The notes under the pieces were generated by a model, which saw only the letters and a program-made list of their open reading frames with translations, searched no databases and was not told the DNA's origin. A stretch of DNA of 64,000 nt from JANRLL01 sp033762715 (GTDB lineage Bacteria > Pseudomonadota > Alphaproteobacteria > Rickettsiales > SXRF01). The stretch lies in assembly GCA_033762715.1 (NCBI GenBank), contig JANRLL010000017.1, positions 62,001 through 126,000 on the forward strand. The letters are read 5' to 3'. Positions 43,163 through 52,111 of the stretch are shown in pieces. The stretch's first letter is position 1. Each line of letters opens with the position of its first letter. The position numbers and the translations under genes are program-made.

Positions 43163-46150
43163 CTAGCCGCCCTCTTTTTTAGGAGCCATATGCGCTGCGC
43201 TTTTAATAAGATCACCCAGGCGATGGCGTTCATTATGATCGAAGGTCACTCGAATCTGCTCAACCTCTCCTTCATGGCTGGTATGCACGGTAAAGCCTTT
43301 TTGCAGGAATAGGTTTTTATACCCTTCCACATGGTCATGGCCGCTGATGGTAATGGTGTCGAGCGTATCAGTCAGACCTTTGTCTTTTTGCGAGGCCACC
43401 TCGACTTCGAAGGTCAGACCCGCTTGCTCAAAATGTTCGCTACTAAATACGTTTGAACCTGCCATTTGGTTCAGCGACTTATGGTACCAGGCTTCGCGCT
43501 CGCTATGCAACTCTGCCATTTCGACTTTATGCCGTGCGGCGCTTAATTCCTGGCGCATATTGTCATCTATGGTAAAGCTTAGTTGGCTGTGATCACCATT
43601 ATCCAAGAACTGTACATTCATACCGTTTAGCTGCATCTCTAGCGCTAGGTCTCCAACCTCTTGCGATGTACCATTGATATTGATCATATCCAGTCGGCTT
43701 TTATCACCATCGCCACCAAAATTCATGCTGTTAATATCGATGGTCATGCCGGCATTTTGCAAGTAGGTGGGGTCTAACATATCCGAGCCGGTTACGAGAT
43801 AGATAGAGTCGCGGTACCAATCGATACGCTCATGCTCTAAGTGTGAATGGGCCTTGGCTTCATTGACAAAGCTAGTGAGATGGTTGCGGCCTTCTTCATT
43901 CAGATGTGCGTGCATGATGGCATATTCTTTGCCGGCATCGACGGTCACATAGATGCCGTGCCTATGCAAGTCGTTGGCCATGGCCTCGATCTCATGCAAG
44001 GTGCCGCGCACATGCACCGTGTCGAGCGTGTCTTTGACATGATAGTCATTCTTCAGCCCCATGACATCATTTATCAGGTCGTGCTGTGATGCATTTTCTA
44101 CCTCGATGGTAAAGCCATGGTTGAAAATATCTTTGCCAGCAATGGTTTCCAGCGATTGCTTGTACCATTGCGTGCGCTCGCGATCGAGCTGCGCAGCTTG
44201 TTTTTCAAAGGCTTCTTTTGCCTTGGTATCACGCACAGTGGCGGCTAAATATTCGCGTCCCCATTTATCCATGGTAATATCGAGCACGCCCGATTTATCG
44301 TCGCCACGATACACGTTCATGATACCTTTTTTGTTCAGCTCTTCCGACAGCGCCTTGATCTTCTCATGGTCGCCTTTGATGGAGATAGTATCGGTGGTTT
44401 CTTTTGCATGCTTGCCAATGCCTGCTGCCTTGATGTTAAGCGATACTTCTATGCCGGCTTTCTTCAATGCATCGGCATTTAGAACATCTCTGCCCATCAC
44501 GGTTGCCATCTCACGGCGATACCAGCTGGCGCGCTCTCTTTCCAAGGCATGCGGATCTTTAATTGATTGGCTCAAGCTGCCTAGAATATCGCGGCCTTCC
44601 TTGTCCAGATTAATACGAATGCCGCTACTGACATTGCCATCCTTATCTTTCACTTTTCCGGTAGCGAAATCATGTTTGATGCCTTTGGCGCTGAGCGCTT
44701 CCGATAGCTTCCACATCTCTTCGCTGCCGCCTTTGATATAGATGCTATCTTCGGTATCCTTGCCCTGGCCAGAGAGGCTAACGTCAACGTTATATTTGCC
44801 GACATCGGTTCCGGTGATGGTTTTGAGCGAGTCTTTATACCAGGCAGTGCGCTCTTGACGCAGACCTTCGCGCTGCCAGGTTTCTTTGAGCTTGTTGCGC
44901 TGCTCTTCTTGCATGACAATGTTTAGTTCGCTGTTGGCACCGTGTTTCGAAACGGTTGCTTTGATGCCTTTTTCAGCCAATTTTGCTGCCATGACAGCGA
45001 GCTTTTTCTCATCACCTTGAATGCGGATGGTGTCTAACGTATCTTTCGCATGCTTACCTGCTTGGTCGGCATACTCAAAGCCAATTTTCAGGCCATTAGC
45101 GGCTAGAGCGTTAGGGTCAAGGATATCAGCCCCTACCACTGTTCCCATGGTTTGGCGATACCAATTAAAGCGCTCTTGGAATAGTCCTGCACGCTCATGC
45201 TCGCGTGGCAAATTATGGCGTGCTTTCTCATCAAACTGCAACTGCAAATGAGCACCGCCATATTTATCCTTAGTCAGTTTGGTCTGAATGCCTTTGGCGT
45301 TAAGCTGCGCTGCCATAGCGGCAATATTAGCTTCAGAACCTGATAGCATAATCGTATCGATTTTCTGAGTACCTTGGTTGAAACTCATGTTCATTTGGAT
45401 GCCGTGATCGCGCAGATAATCCTGATGCAGGATGCTGGTGCCGACCATGTTACGGATAGAATCGCTATAGAGCTTGCTGCGTTCATGATACAGCTCATGT
45501 TCTTTCAAAGCCGCATCCGCCGCGTTATTCACGCGGCCTTGCTGTTGATGAATACGCGCTTCTTGTTGTTGTACCCGTGCGGCTTCAGCCTGCTTCATCT
45601 GCTGATGGGCTGCTTCGAATTTTTGGTTATCCAGCACGACCGTCAGCTTGTTATCACCTGTTCTTTGTACGGTGAGCCCATTTGCTTGCAGCATTTTTTG
45701 ATAGGTATCCAGGCTAGCTTTGGTGCCGCTTAAGGTAGCGCTATCGCTGCCATGTTTGGTTGGATCAATATTGAGCGCGATGCCGGTTAGGCCAACAACA
45801 TTGGTTGCAAAACCCATACGCTGGTCAAGTACGGCTTTATAAGCAGCTTCACGCGCTTGAATGATTGCCGCTGTTTTACGCTGCTCTTCTTGCTGTGCAT
45901 AGGCTTGATCGAAGCCAGCCTTGGCTTGCGTTTCAGCTGCCTTACGCGCTTGCTCGAACGGAGCGCCGCTTAGGCTTACAAACATTTGACCGTTGAAATT
46001 ATCGCGGCGCACTTCGATCTTTTGAGTCTTTAATTGTTTTTCGAGCCGGTCCATCGCATTTATGCTGCCGGTGACGACCGCATAGCCTTTGCCTGTTTTA
46101 GGGTCGATGTTAAAGCCGGAGAGCTTGGTGCCATTCGCACCAACACCGTA
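43163..46150 (-). repeat. Protein-level tandem repeats in the VirB6 C-terminus
   Basis: Approximate unit starts (VirB6 residues): 763, 858, 983, 1084, 1191, 1297, 1415, 1533 and 1643. The first two are divergent and lack the ERxxWY start. Shared positions are a basic helix start, a TI/TV then GxDV turn, AGI, a DTLDTI-I-G strand, a helix ending KGI, then D/E-rich strand and xxRxxL. The units have diverged at DNA level, so this is old duplication rather than a fresh tandem expansion. Confidence 0.75.
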
Positions 46151-48436
46151 TTGCTTAGCCAGTATTTCGCGATACATCGGATCACGCACCTTACCGGCGC
46201 GCTCAGCCATCAAGGCATCTTTGCGCTGGTTGGCTTCGCGAACAGCCACGCGTGCGGGATCGTCAAATGCTGGTGGGCCAGGCGCACGCGAGCTTGGCAC
46301 CAAATCATCGGCCATATAAGCAGGAATAGCACCGGCATTAATGCTCTCGGCATAGAGTTTTTCAAGCGGTGATGCGTTCTTGTCTACGAAAACAGGATTT
46401 TCCGGTGGCCGTAATCCGGCGATAGCATTAGCAGTTGCATCGGCGCCACCTAATAGGAATGCTTCACCTACACCCATTTGGGGTTTGCCTTCCCAGCCTG
46501 GTGTGATCAGGATTGGCTGTCTAGTGGCTGTAGTGCTTGCCGGTTGTACGGCTGGACCCGTTGCTGTTGCTGTTGCTGCGCCACCACCAGCTGCAGGTGT
46601 TGCTACTGGATTGGCGCCGCCAGCTGCTTGGGCACCAGCTGTGGCTGCTGCTTGCGCGCCACCCGTAACGTTGGTGCTATAGAGGCTGCTAGAAGCGGTA
46701 TGCGGCGTTGCAGCTCCGTGTGCTGTTGCCGCTCCCGAGGCGATACCGGGGCGTGCCGTCGTCGCTTCACTGGCTTTAGCTGTGGCATCACCTTTGGCGA
46801 TGGCTCCGGCGAGACCCGCGCTGGCATGTCCAGCAGCGTTGCTTATGCCACGGCCCATGCTAGTAGCTGCGGCCGCTGCCATAGAGCTTGCGCCTGCTAC
46901 GCCCGCACCAACAGCGGGAGCGGAGGAGGGGCCGGTTCGATCCAGCATGCCTTGCGTGTTGCTTTTAAATGTTTCAGCCATAGGAGATGTTTTGGCCAAT
47001 TGCGACAAGCCTCCCAAGCCCGCAGCACCACCGCCGGCAAACTTGTCTTTAAGCGTAAGACCCTTGAGGCCAGCTACTTGGCTGAAGCCGAAACCTTCAC
47101 CGATAGTGGGCACGTATTTAGGTCCGGCCAATTGCTGCGCTATGCCTGGTGCTTGTTTGAGCAGCTCGCTAAAGGCATAGGTGAGAATAATCAGCGTGAT
47201 CAGGTTGAAGATGAGATAATAGATGTAGCCGCCATGCCCCTCCTGGGGGCCATTATCCAAATAATCCAACATGCCGCCACCGGTGGTGTCGTCGAGACCG
47301 GATTGCTGCACCAGTTTTGATAAACCAATGAGTTTGCTGTGATCAGATTCATTTTCTTCCGGATCAAAACCGCGCTCTTTGCATCTGACTTTTTTGTTGA
47401 AAGAACCCGCATCATCCACAAATTTATAGGGGCAGATACCCCAGGAATCATTGATGTTGCTGTTAGCGCTGCGTGTTTCAATCTTACGGTAAGGAAACAG
47501 CGTTTCCGCCATATCGTTGAAGAACTGTATGAAGTATGCCGTTGCCGCGAGCCACATCGCAATGATGGCAAAAATCACGATAATCTGTAGGACGAATGAG
47601 ACGAGGTAGTTAAGCCAACTTTCAAAAAACTCATGCGTGATTTTAAAGAGCATGAAGCTTAAGAATATGGGGCTTAGCGTAATCAAAAACCCAATGGCGC
47701 TTAAGCCCAACATGAAACTCACCATGGCGCGAACGGCAATGAGGAAGTTGTTCCACAGCCAGTAAATCGCCATCATAAATACCGGCGGCAACACGATCGA
47801 CATGGCAGCAAAAAATCCAACCACTTTGGAGCTGGCTTGCGTGAAGGGGCCGATGACGGCTTGGTAGGCGATGTTGTCGATAAAGCCGGTGCCGCGATTA
47901 AAGCCGTAGCCGCCCGGGTCATCGGGCACCAGCACACCCGATAGTACCCAACCGGTACCCTGGATGGCTAGGTTATAAAAGAAGCTGAAGGCGACGCCGA
48001 TGCCCCAACTCGACTGGGTAAGGAAGATCCAGCAAAACACAATTTTGAGCAAACGCGCCATGAATTCTTTGACGGTGAAGCGCACATTGCCCATCAGGAG
48101 CTGGAAACCATATAGCGCGATATAGAGGGTGAAGGCTGCGGCCACAATGTCCTGTACGGCAAATTGCAGCGTACAATACATCTCGCCCATGATCGGATTG
48201 ATGATGCGAATGAAGTTACATAAAATCCAGCTGAAAATGCCTTGTGCGATAACATCGACGTCGTTAGTCACGCCTATACAAGGGCTATTGGCCGAACCAA
48301 CGGTTGGAAATAATTCGGTGCCTGGCACAACCGCGCCGCCGCCGCAGCGCAAGGAGTCCGCCATCGCAAGTGTGGGTGTTGCGATAAAGGTAATGCAGGT
48401 GACTGCTATAATTATCCAGCGTTTCAGCCGGGACAT
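43163..48436 (-). CDS. virB6: Giant VirB6 with C-terminal tandem repeats (1757 residues)
   Basis: Polytopic channel subunit of the T4SS. A signal-like segment (residues 1-26) and about seven hydrophobic segments up to ~450 form a recognisable TrbL/VirB6 core (for example WILCNFIRIINPIMGEMY, YLIFNLITLIILTYAF). A linker of about 250 residues rich in Ala, Gly, Thr and Pro follows. From ~763 to the end come about nine repeats of 95-120 residues, most opening ERxxWYxxS and continuing DTLDTIxIxG and KGI. Ordinary VirB6 is about 300 residues; extended VirB6 proteins are known in Rickettsiales. The ATG at 48436 is chosen because it opens the signal peptide; the frame extends upstream into virB4 without homology. 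No VirB6 duplicate is present here. Confidence 0.9.
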   Translation of the reverse strand: MSRLKRWIIIAVTCITFIATPTLAMADSLRCGGGAVVPGTELFPTVGSANSPCIGVTNDVDVIAQGIFSWILCNFIRIINPIMGEMYCTLQFAVQDIVAAAFTLYIALYGFQLLMGNVRFTVKEFMARLLKIVFCWIFLTQSSWGIGVAFSFFYNLAIQGTGWVLSGVLVPDDPGGYGFNRGTGFIDNIAYQAVIGPFTQASSKVVGFFAAMSIVLPPVFMMAIYWLWNNFLIAVRAMVSFMLGLSAIGFLITLSPIFLSFMLFKITHEFFESWLNYLVSFVLQIIVIFAIIAMWLAATAYFIQFFNDMAETLFPYRKIETRSANSNINDSWGICPYKFVDDAGSFNKKVRCKERGFDPEENESDHSKLIGLSKLVQQSGLDDTTGGGMLDYLDNGPQEGHGGYIYYLIFNLITLIILTYAFSELLKQAPGIAQQLAGPKYVPTIGEGFGFSQVAGLKGLTLKDKFAGGGAAGLGGLSQLAKTSPMAETFKSNTQGMLDRTGPSSAPAVGAGVAGASSMAAAAATSMGRGISNAAGHASAGLAGAIAKGDATAKASEATTARPGIASGAATAHGAATPHTASSSLYSTNVTGGAQAAATAGAQAAGGANPVATPAAGGGAATATATGPAVQPASTTATRQPILITPGWEGKPQMGVGEAFLLGGADATANAIAGLRPPENPVFVDKNASPLEKLYAESINAGAIPAYMADDLVPSSRAPGPPAFDDPARVAVREANQRKDALMAERAGKVRDPMYREILAKQYGVGANGTKLSGFNIDPKTGKGYAVVTGSINAMDRLEKQLKTQKIEVRRDNFNGQMFVSLSGAPFEQARKAAETQAKAGFDQAYAQQEEQRKTAAIIQAREAAYKAVLDQRMGFATNVVGLTGIALNIDPTKHGSDSATLSGTKASLDTYQKMLQANGLTVQRTGDNKLTVVLDNQKFEAAHQQMKQAEAARVQQQEARIHQQQGRVNNAADAALKEHELYHERSKLYSDSIRNMVGTSILHQDYLRDHGIQMNMSFNQGTQKIDTIMLSGSEANIAAMAAQLNAKGIQTKLTKDKYGGAHLQLQFDEKARHNLPREHERAGLFQERFNWYRQTMGTVVGADILDPNALAANGLKIGFEYADQAGKHAKDTLDTIRIQGDEKKLAVMAAKLAEKGIKATVSKHGANSELNIVMQEEQRNKLKETWQREGLRQERTAWYKDSLKTITGTDVGKYNVDVSLSGQGKDTEDSIYIKGGSEEMWKLSEALSAKGIKHDFATGKVKDKDGNVSSGIRINLDKEGRDILGSLSQSIKDPHALERERASWYRREMATVMGRDVLNADALKKAGIEVSLNIKAAGIGKHAKETTDTISIKGDHEKIKALSEELNKKGIMNVYRGDDKSGVLDITMDKWGREYLAATVRDTKAKEAFEKQAAQLDRERTQWYKQSLETIAGKDIFNHGFTIEVENASQHDLINDVMGLKNDYHVKDTLDTVHVRGTLHEIEAMANDLHRHGIYVTVDAGKEYAIMHAHLNEEGRNHLTSFVNEAKAHSHLEHERIDWYRDSIYLVTGSDMLDPTYLQNAGMTIDINSMNFGGDGDKSRLDMININGTSQEVGDLALEMQLNGMNVQFLDNGDHSQLSFTIDDNMRQELSAARHKVEMAELHSEREAWYHKSLNQMAGSNVFSSEHFEQAGLTFEVEVASQKDKGLTDTLDTITISGHDHVEGYKNLFLQKGFTVHTSHEGEVEQIRVTFDHNERHRLGDLIKSAAHMAPKKEGG

Positions 48437-48437
48437 A

Positions 48438-50846
48438 TTAGTATCCTTTTGGCAGACTTGCGAACGGACCTCCGGCGGAGATAAGCGTTTTAATATCGTT
48501 AGAGAAGATCGCATGCACATCATCCATGTGGCGTATGTGCGTGCGCAATGCGGTTGTCTCATCTTTTTGCTTAATCAAAAACTCGCATTTTTGACGATCC
48601 ATTTTTTGCAGCATCTGCTCATCATGCGCGCTTAAACCCAACACGTCGGACTGGTATTCCTGCCAGATGTCATCGGGGATATAGAGCTTGGTGGTGCAGC
48701 TATTCATCAGGGTAGTAAGCGTATAGCTAGGCAGCACGTCGCGTGGCGATTGGGTGGTAAAAATAACCATCACATTGTTTTGCTTGAGCATATCAAGCAG
48801 GCTTTCTAGGCGCGGTGCAAAGAAACTATTTTCAAGGAAACGCCATGCTTCATTGAGCACAATAATGGCGGGCTTTCCATCCATATGCAGCACAATGCGA
48901 TGCAGCATGTAGCTAAAGAGCGGCACAATATTTGGTAAACGAGCAACGGCAGCATCCAGATCGAAACCATGAATGCCGTCACTGAAATTGATGGTATCGC
49001 TCGGTGCATCGAAAATACCGGCAAAGGCGCCATGGCCATGAAACTCATCAAAGGCATGCGCCAAGTCGGGCGCCGCGTTGGCCAAAATAGCGACTAATCC
49101 GTTCAGGTTTCGCTGTTCAGGGGCCGCGCTATAGAGTTGATCGATGGCTTGCTGAAGATGGAATTTATTGGAATCATCAATGGTCAGGCGATGCGCAACC
49201 AAAGTCGAACACCAGGCCATTAAAAAGCCGCGATTGCGCGGGCTGTCTTCCAGTGAAAATGGATTGAGGCCGATCACCTCGCAGGCACGCTGATCGGTGG
49301 CTATAGGCAGGGTATGATACTGTCCGGCCAATTTGTTCAAGGTAAGATGTGCCGCGCGGCGATTATCAAACACATAGAGCTTAGGCTGGTATTTGCGCGT
49401 CACGCAGGCAAAGAAATTCAGCAGCACGTCGGATACTTGATCGTGAAACGAATTAAAATCGAAAATCAGCGTGTGCCCATTGTCCTGGTAATGGAAATTG
49501 AAAAAGTAGGGTGAGTTTACAGTGGTGGGCATGATGGTGAGCGCTTCACCCCAATGATTGTTATGTGCCACGCCGCTGGTAAAGAGATTGAGGCGGGTAA
49601 AGCCCGCGATTTTGGAGGTAGCAATCGAGGAACCGCGGCGAATGAATTCAAAATTGCCCGGCAACTGCGTCCAGTAACATTCTTCAAGTTTGATGTCTTC
49701 GCGTACGGTAATTAAACCCAGTCCCGAGAAGGCTTCATGTGCGTTGGTCACCTCATTATCCAGCTTTTTATATTCATCGACCATGATCATGATACTGACT
49801 TGGTGTCTGACAAAATCGGTCGGGCCTTTTTGATCGCTTTCTAAAATATCGGCCAGGCCGGTGACTTCGACTGAGTAGAGATCGTTGCTGAAATCGAATA
49901 ATTCTTTTTGCTGCTTATATTCATCCAGCGCATCTTCCTGACTCACAAAATGGAAAATCTCGGTGATGATAAGCTCAATGGGCGATTGCAAAATACGATC
50001 GACTGCCGACGAAGGCATTTCCAAATATTGTTTCAAGGTCAGGATTGCACCAAAGCGCCGGCCTTTTTGATCATCACGGCTTTCAATCGCGTTATAGCCA
50101 AAGGTCAGCTTATGCGTAAGCAGCGCATCGCTTAGATCGCGTTGCGGAACAGGGAAGGGTGTTTCCACCAGATTAATCATGGTTCCCAGGCATTCCATTG
50201 GCTCAGAATAAAATAACGTATGACCTGCTTCGGTTGGCGACAAGCGCTCAACGATGCTTAGGCGGCGGGCATTGTAATGCGGTGCGATGCGCTGAATAAT
50301 GCCGCTTACGATATCGTCCAATTCGACATAGGCGGTGTCGAGAAAAAATTGTCTCCAGGCGCGATTGCGCTGTGGGAACACCAGATGTTTCATGGCGCCT
50401 TTATCGATCATTTGCGAGGATTGTCCCTCATGCAAAATGGTGATGTAGATTTCGTTGTAATAGGAAAATTTAAATCCGTTTTGCTGCTCCCATTTTTCAT
50501 ACACATAGGAGGCAAAGGGTTCTTTGGTGCCAGCTTCGAATTGCACCGGATTGCGCTTGCGCATGGTATGCACCCACACGGAATAACGCTCATCGGTGAC
50601 TACTTCGCGAATAGCGCGGCGAATTGTTTCACGCACGGAATTACCGCTACCGTCACCGCTTTCATAATTAAGGCCATGGGCGTTGCTGGAGATTTTGATA
50701 ATCTGCATCAGCTCACCATTTTTGGTGAGCAAGGTCGTAGGGCTATAATGGCAATAATAGGGTATGAATTCGCTCAGCTCGCTTGAGGCACTAAACGCCT
50801 GCGTGCTTTGCTTGAAAGGAATGGTTTTGCTTTTGGCTTCGAACAT
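48438..50846 (-). CDS. virB4: VirB4-family T4SS protein with degenerate ATPase site
   Basis: Of VirB4 length (802 residues), with the family's N-terminal and C-terminal layout and the sequences GHTLI, NEAWRFLEN and IFTTQSPRDVL. The Walker A loop expected after GHTLI reads FDFNSFHDQ (about residue 458) with no Gly-rich GxGKT/S. The Walker B acid is Asn (IIVLNEAWRF, ~664). ATP hydrolysis is therefore unlikely, while a structural role remains possible. In rvh systems of Rickettsiales a second, divergent VirB4 copy exists, as I recall; an active copy might lie elsewhere in this genome. No VirB3 domain is fused to it. Starts at 50846 or 50852, both without a strong ribosome-binding site. Confidence 0.9.
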   Translation of the reverse strand: MFEAKSKTIPFKQSTQAFSASSELSEFIPYYCHYSPTTLLTKNGELMQIIKISSNAHGLNYESGDGSGNSVRETIRRAIREVVTDERYSVWVHTMRKRNPVQFEAGTKEPFASYVYEKWEQQNGFKFSYYNEIYITILHEGQSSQMIDKGAMKHLVFPQRNRAWRQFFLDTAYVELDDIVSGIIQRIAPHYNARRLSIVERLSPTEAGHTLFYSEPMECLGTMINLVETPFPVPQRDLSDALLTHKLTFGYNAIESRDDQKGRRFGAILTLKQYLEMPSSAVDRILQSPIELIITEIFHFVSQEDALDEYKQQKELFDFSNDLYSVEVTGLADILESDQKGPTDFVRHQVSIMIMVDEYKKLDNEVTNAHEAFSGLGLITVREDIKLEECYWTQLPGNFEFIRRGSSIATSKIAGFTRLNLFTSGVAHNNHWGEALTIMPTTVNSPYFFNFHYQDNGHTLIFDFNSFHDQVSDVLLNFFACVTRKYQPKLYVFDNRRAAHLTLNKLAGQYHTLPIATDQRACEVIGLNPFSLEDSPRNRGFLMAWCSTLVAHRLTIDDSNKFHLQQAIDQLYSAAPEQRNLNGLVAILANAAPDLAHAFDEFHGHGAFAGIFDAPSDTINFSDGIHGFDLDAAVARLPNIVPLFSYMLHRIVLHMDGKPAIIVLNEAWRFLENSFFAPRLESLLDMLKQNNVMVIFTTQSPRDVLPSYTLTTLMNSCTTKLYIPDDIWQEYQSDVLGLSAHDEQMLQKMDRQKCEFLIKQKDETTALRTHIRHMDDVHAIFSNDIKTLISAGGPFASLPKGY

Positions 50847-50943
50847 GGTCATCACTTATCATACAACAAGGGGTTAGCTTCGTGCATCCTAGCTCGCTGA
50901 ACCTAACATTTGATTAACGCCGCACCCTAAAACTGTAGCATAG

Positions 50944-50966
50944 AATTATGACAGTTTGTTGACAGA
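50944..50966. promoter_or_regulatory. TGACA-N6-TGACA motif upstream of virB4
   Basis: Plus-strand aattatgacagtttgttgac with two TGACA boxes at 50949 and 50960 (11 bases start to start), about 100 bases before virB4. It matches the motif upstream of virB2 at 18 of 23 positions. On the minus strand a CATAAT hexamer overlaps the motif and could be a -10 element. Confidence 0.5.
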
Positions 50967-50997
50967 AGACGCAATAGCTTCGCCTTTGTCCGCCTTA

Positions 50998-51594
50998 CTA
51001 CATACAGGCTTCAATACCCAGGAAGAAGTCGACGATGCTAGCGGCGCCAAACAGGATGGCAATACCCACGGCAACGGTAATGGCTGTGCCCCAGGAACCT
51101 TTGCCCAAAGCGGCGCTGATACCCACGGTGATGATAGATAGGGTGGCGATACCGGCACCTAGCTCGCTTTGAATGATTTGCACCACGTCGCACAAAACGC
51201 CGGCCATATCGGTGCCGACGGGCAGCGGTGTATTGCCTGTGCAGCGAGCTTCGTCATCGCTTAAGCGCAGAGCAATAGCGCCTGCGCCATATATCACCGA
51301 GATGCCTACCAATACGCCGGCAGCTAAGCCCCAAGACGCTTTTCCGACGATGGCAGCGACCGATAGGATCATAACGGCGATGATGCCTAAACCTTTGCCC
51401 AGCGTGCCATCCATCATTTGTTGAGAGAGTTGGCACATGATGGAGAACTCATCGGCATAGCTATTGCCAGACATTGCTACGCTGGCGACAAACACCAGCA
51501 GGGCTTGCCACGAAAAGCGGAGGCTTTCCTTGTGGCGGGTAGTGATGTTATGCGCGGGTTGTTGCATGTAGGGCCATGGTTTCCTTAGTCGCAT
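50998..51594 (-). CDS. virB2: Double VirB2 pilin (two VirB2 domains in one chain)
   Basis: A signal-peptide-like segment (LRFSWQALLVFVASVAMSGNSYA) precedes two VirB2/TrbC-like units. The first runs from MCQLSQQMMDGTLGKGL through VGKASWGLAAGVLVGISV. The second runs from VLCDVVQIIQSELGAGI through LGKGSWGTAITVAVGIAI and ends at a terminal Cys. Each unit has the two hydrophobic helices of a pilin subunit and the shared GK-SWG turn. The unit boundary is a polar loop (about residues 110-130). The ATG at 51594 overlaps the upstream pilin stop; ATG 51567 is an alternative. Pilins normally carry a single unit, so this is a fusion, whose polymerisation mode is unknown. Confidence 0.85.
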   Translation of the reverse strand: MRLRKPWPYMQQPAHNITTRHKESLRFSWQALLVFVASVAMSGNSYADEFSIMCQLSQQMMDGTLGKGLGIIAVMILSVAAIVGKASWGLAAGVLVGISVIYGAGAIALRLSDDEARCTGNTPLPVGTDMAGVLCDVVQIIQSELGAGIATLSIITVGISAALGKGSWGTAITVAVGIAILFGAASIVDFFLGIEACM

Positions 51595-51914
51595 GATGAC
51601 ATATCTTGATTAACCAGCTTATTGACAATGCCAGGTGCATTAAAGAGTGCCGCAATGCCGACACCCACCGTGATCGCCAAACCCCAGGATACTTTGCCCA
51701 GGAGAGCGCCAATACCTAAAATAAGAATACCTACGGTGGCTAAGCCTTTACCCAGGTTGCCCTTCGCGAAATCGGCTGCATTACACAACACATTATCCCA
51801 CGCAGCATAACTGACTTCTGGTAATAAAACGCAGACAGTAGCTGCGATCAGCGCAGTCCAAACCAGAGATGACACGGTGTTTGCACAGGGGGAGGAACAT
51901 GAAAAATGGTGCAC
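51585..51914 (-). CDS. virB2: VirB2, T4SS pilin
   Basis: Major pilus subunit. The 109-residue preprotein has a signal segment (about 18-38, ALIAATVCVLLPEVSYA). The mature pilin has two hydrophobic helices (GLATVGILILGIGALLGK and SWGLAITVGVGIAALFNA) linked by the GKxSWG turn, with Cys near each end (VLCNAAD and SSCD) that could pair. It is the first gene of the cluster, 43 bases downstream of the TGACA-repeat motif, and overlaps the double pilin gene by ten bases. Confidence 0.9.
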   Translation of the reverse strand: MHHFSCSSPCANTVSSLVWTALIAATVCVLLPEVSYAAWDNVLCNAADFAKGNLGKGLATVGILILGIGALLGKVSWGLAITVGVGIAALFNAPGIVNKLVNQDMSSCD

Positions 51915-51957
51915 GGCGTAAACCTTTCAGATCAAGTCATATTTCATGATAACACAT

Positions 51958-51980
51958 AATTGTGACAATTTTTTGACAAT
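51958..51980. promoter_or_regulatory. TGACA-N6-TGACA motif upstream of virB2
   Basis: Plus-strand aattgtgacaattttttgac with TGACA boxes at 51963 and 51974, spaced exactly 11 bases as upstream of virB4. On the minus strand the same bases read TTGTCA twice. It lies in the 197-base gap between divergent virB2 and ridA, so it might also affect ridA. Confidence 0.5.
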
Positions 51981-52111
51981 AGCTTTGTTTCTGCTTCAAC
52001 CATAGATGCCCCTTAATTAATAAAGGCTTAATGCGGCTGGGGGTTGCAAAAGCGGACAATCCTGGTAAGACCAATAACCTTTCTAACGATTATCGTCTTA
52101 AGGAGACTCAT

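Noticed and set aside
46478..47320. A 280-codon plus-strand frame opposite the VirB6 linker
   Set aside because: Produced by the G+C-biased Ala/Gly/Pro linker codons on the opposite strand; no start site and no homology signal.
48438..50846. VirB3 fused to the N-terminus of VirB4
   Set aside because: The N-terminus lacks a VirB3-like membrane pair; the protein length is that of VirB4 alone.
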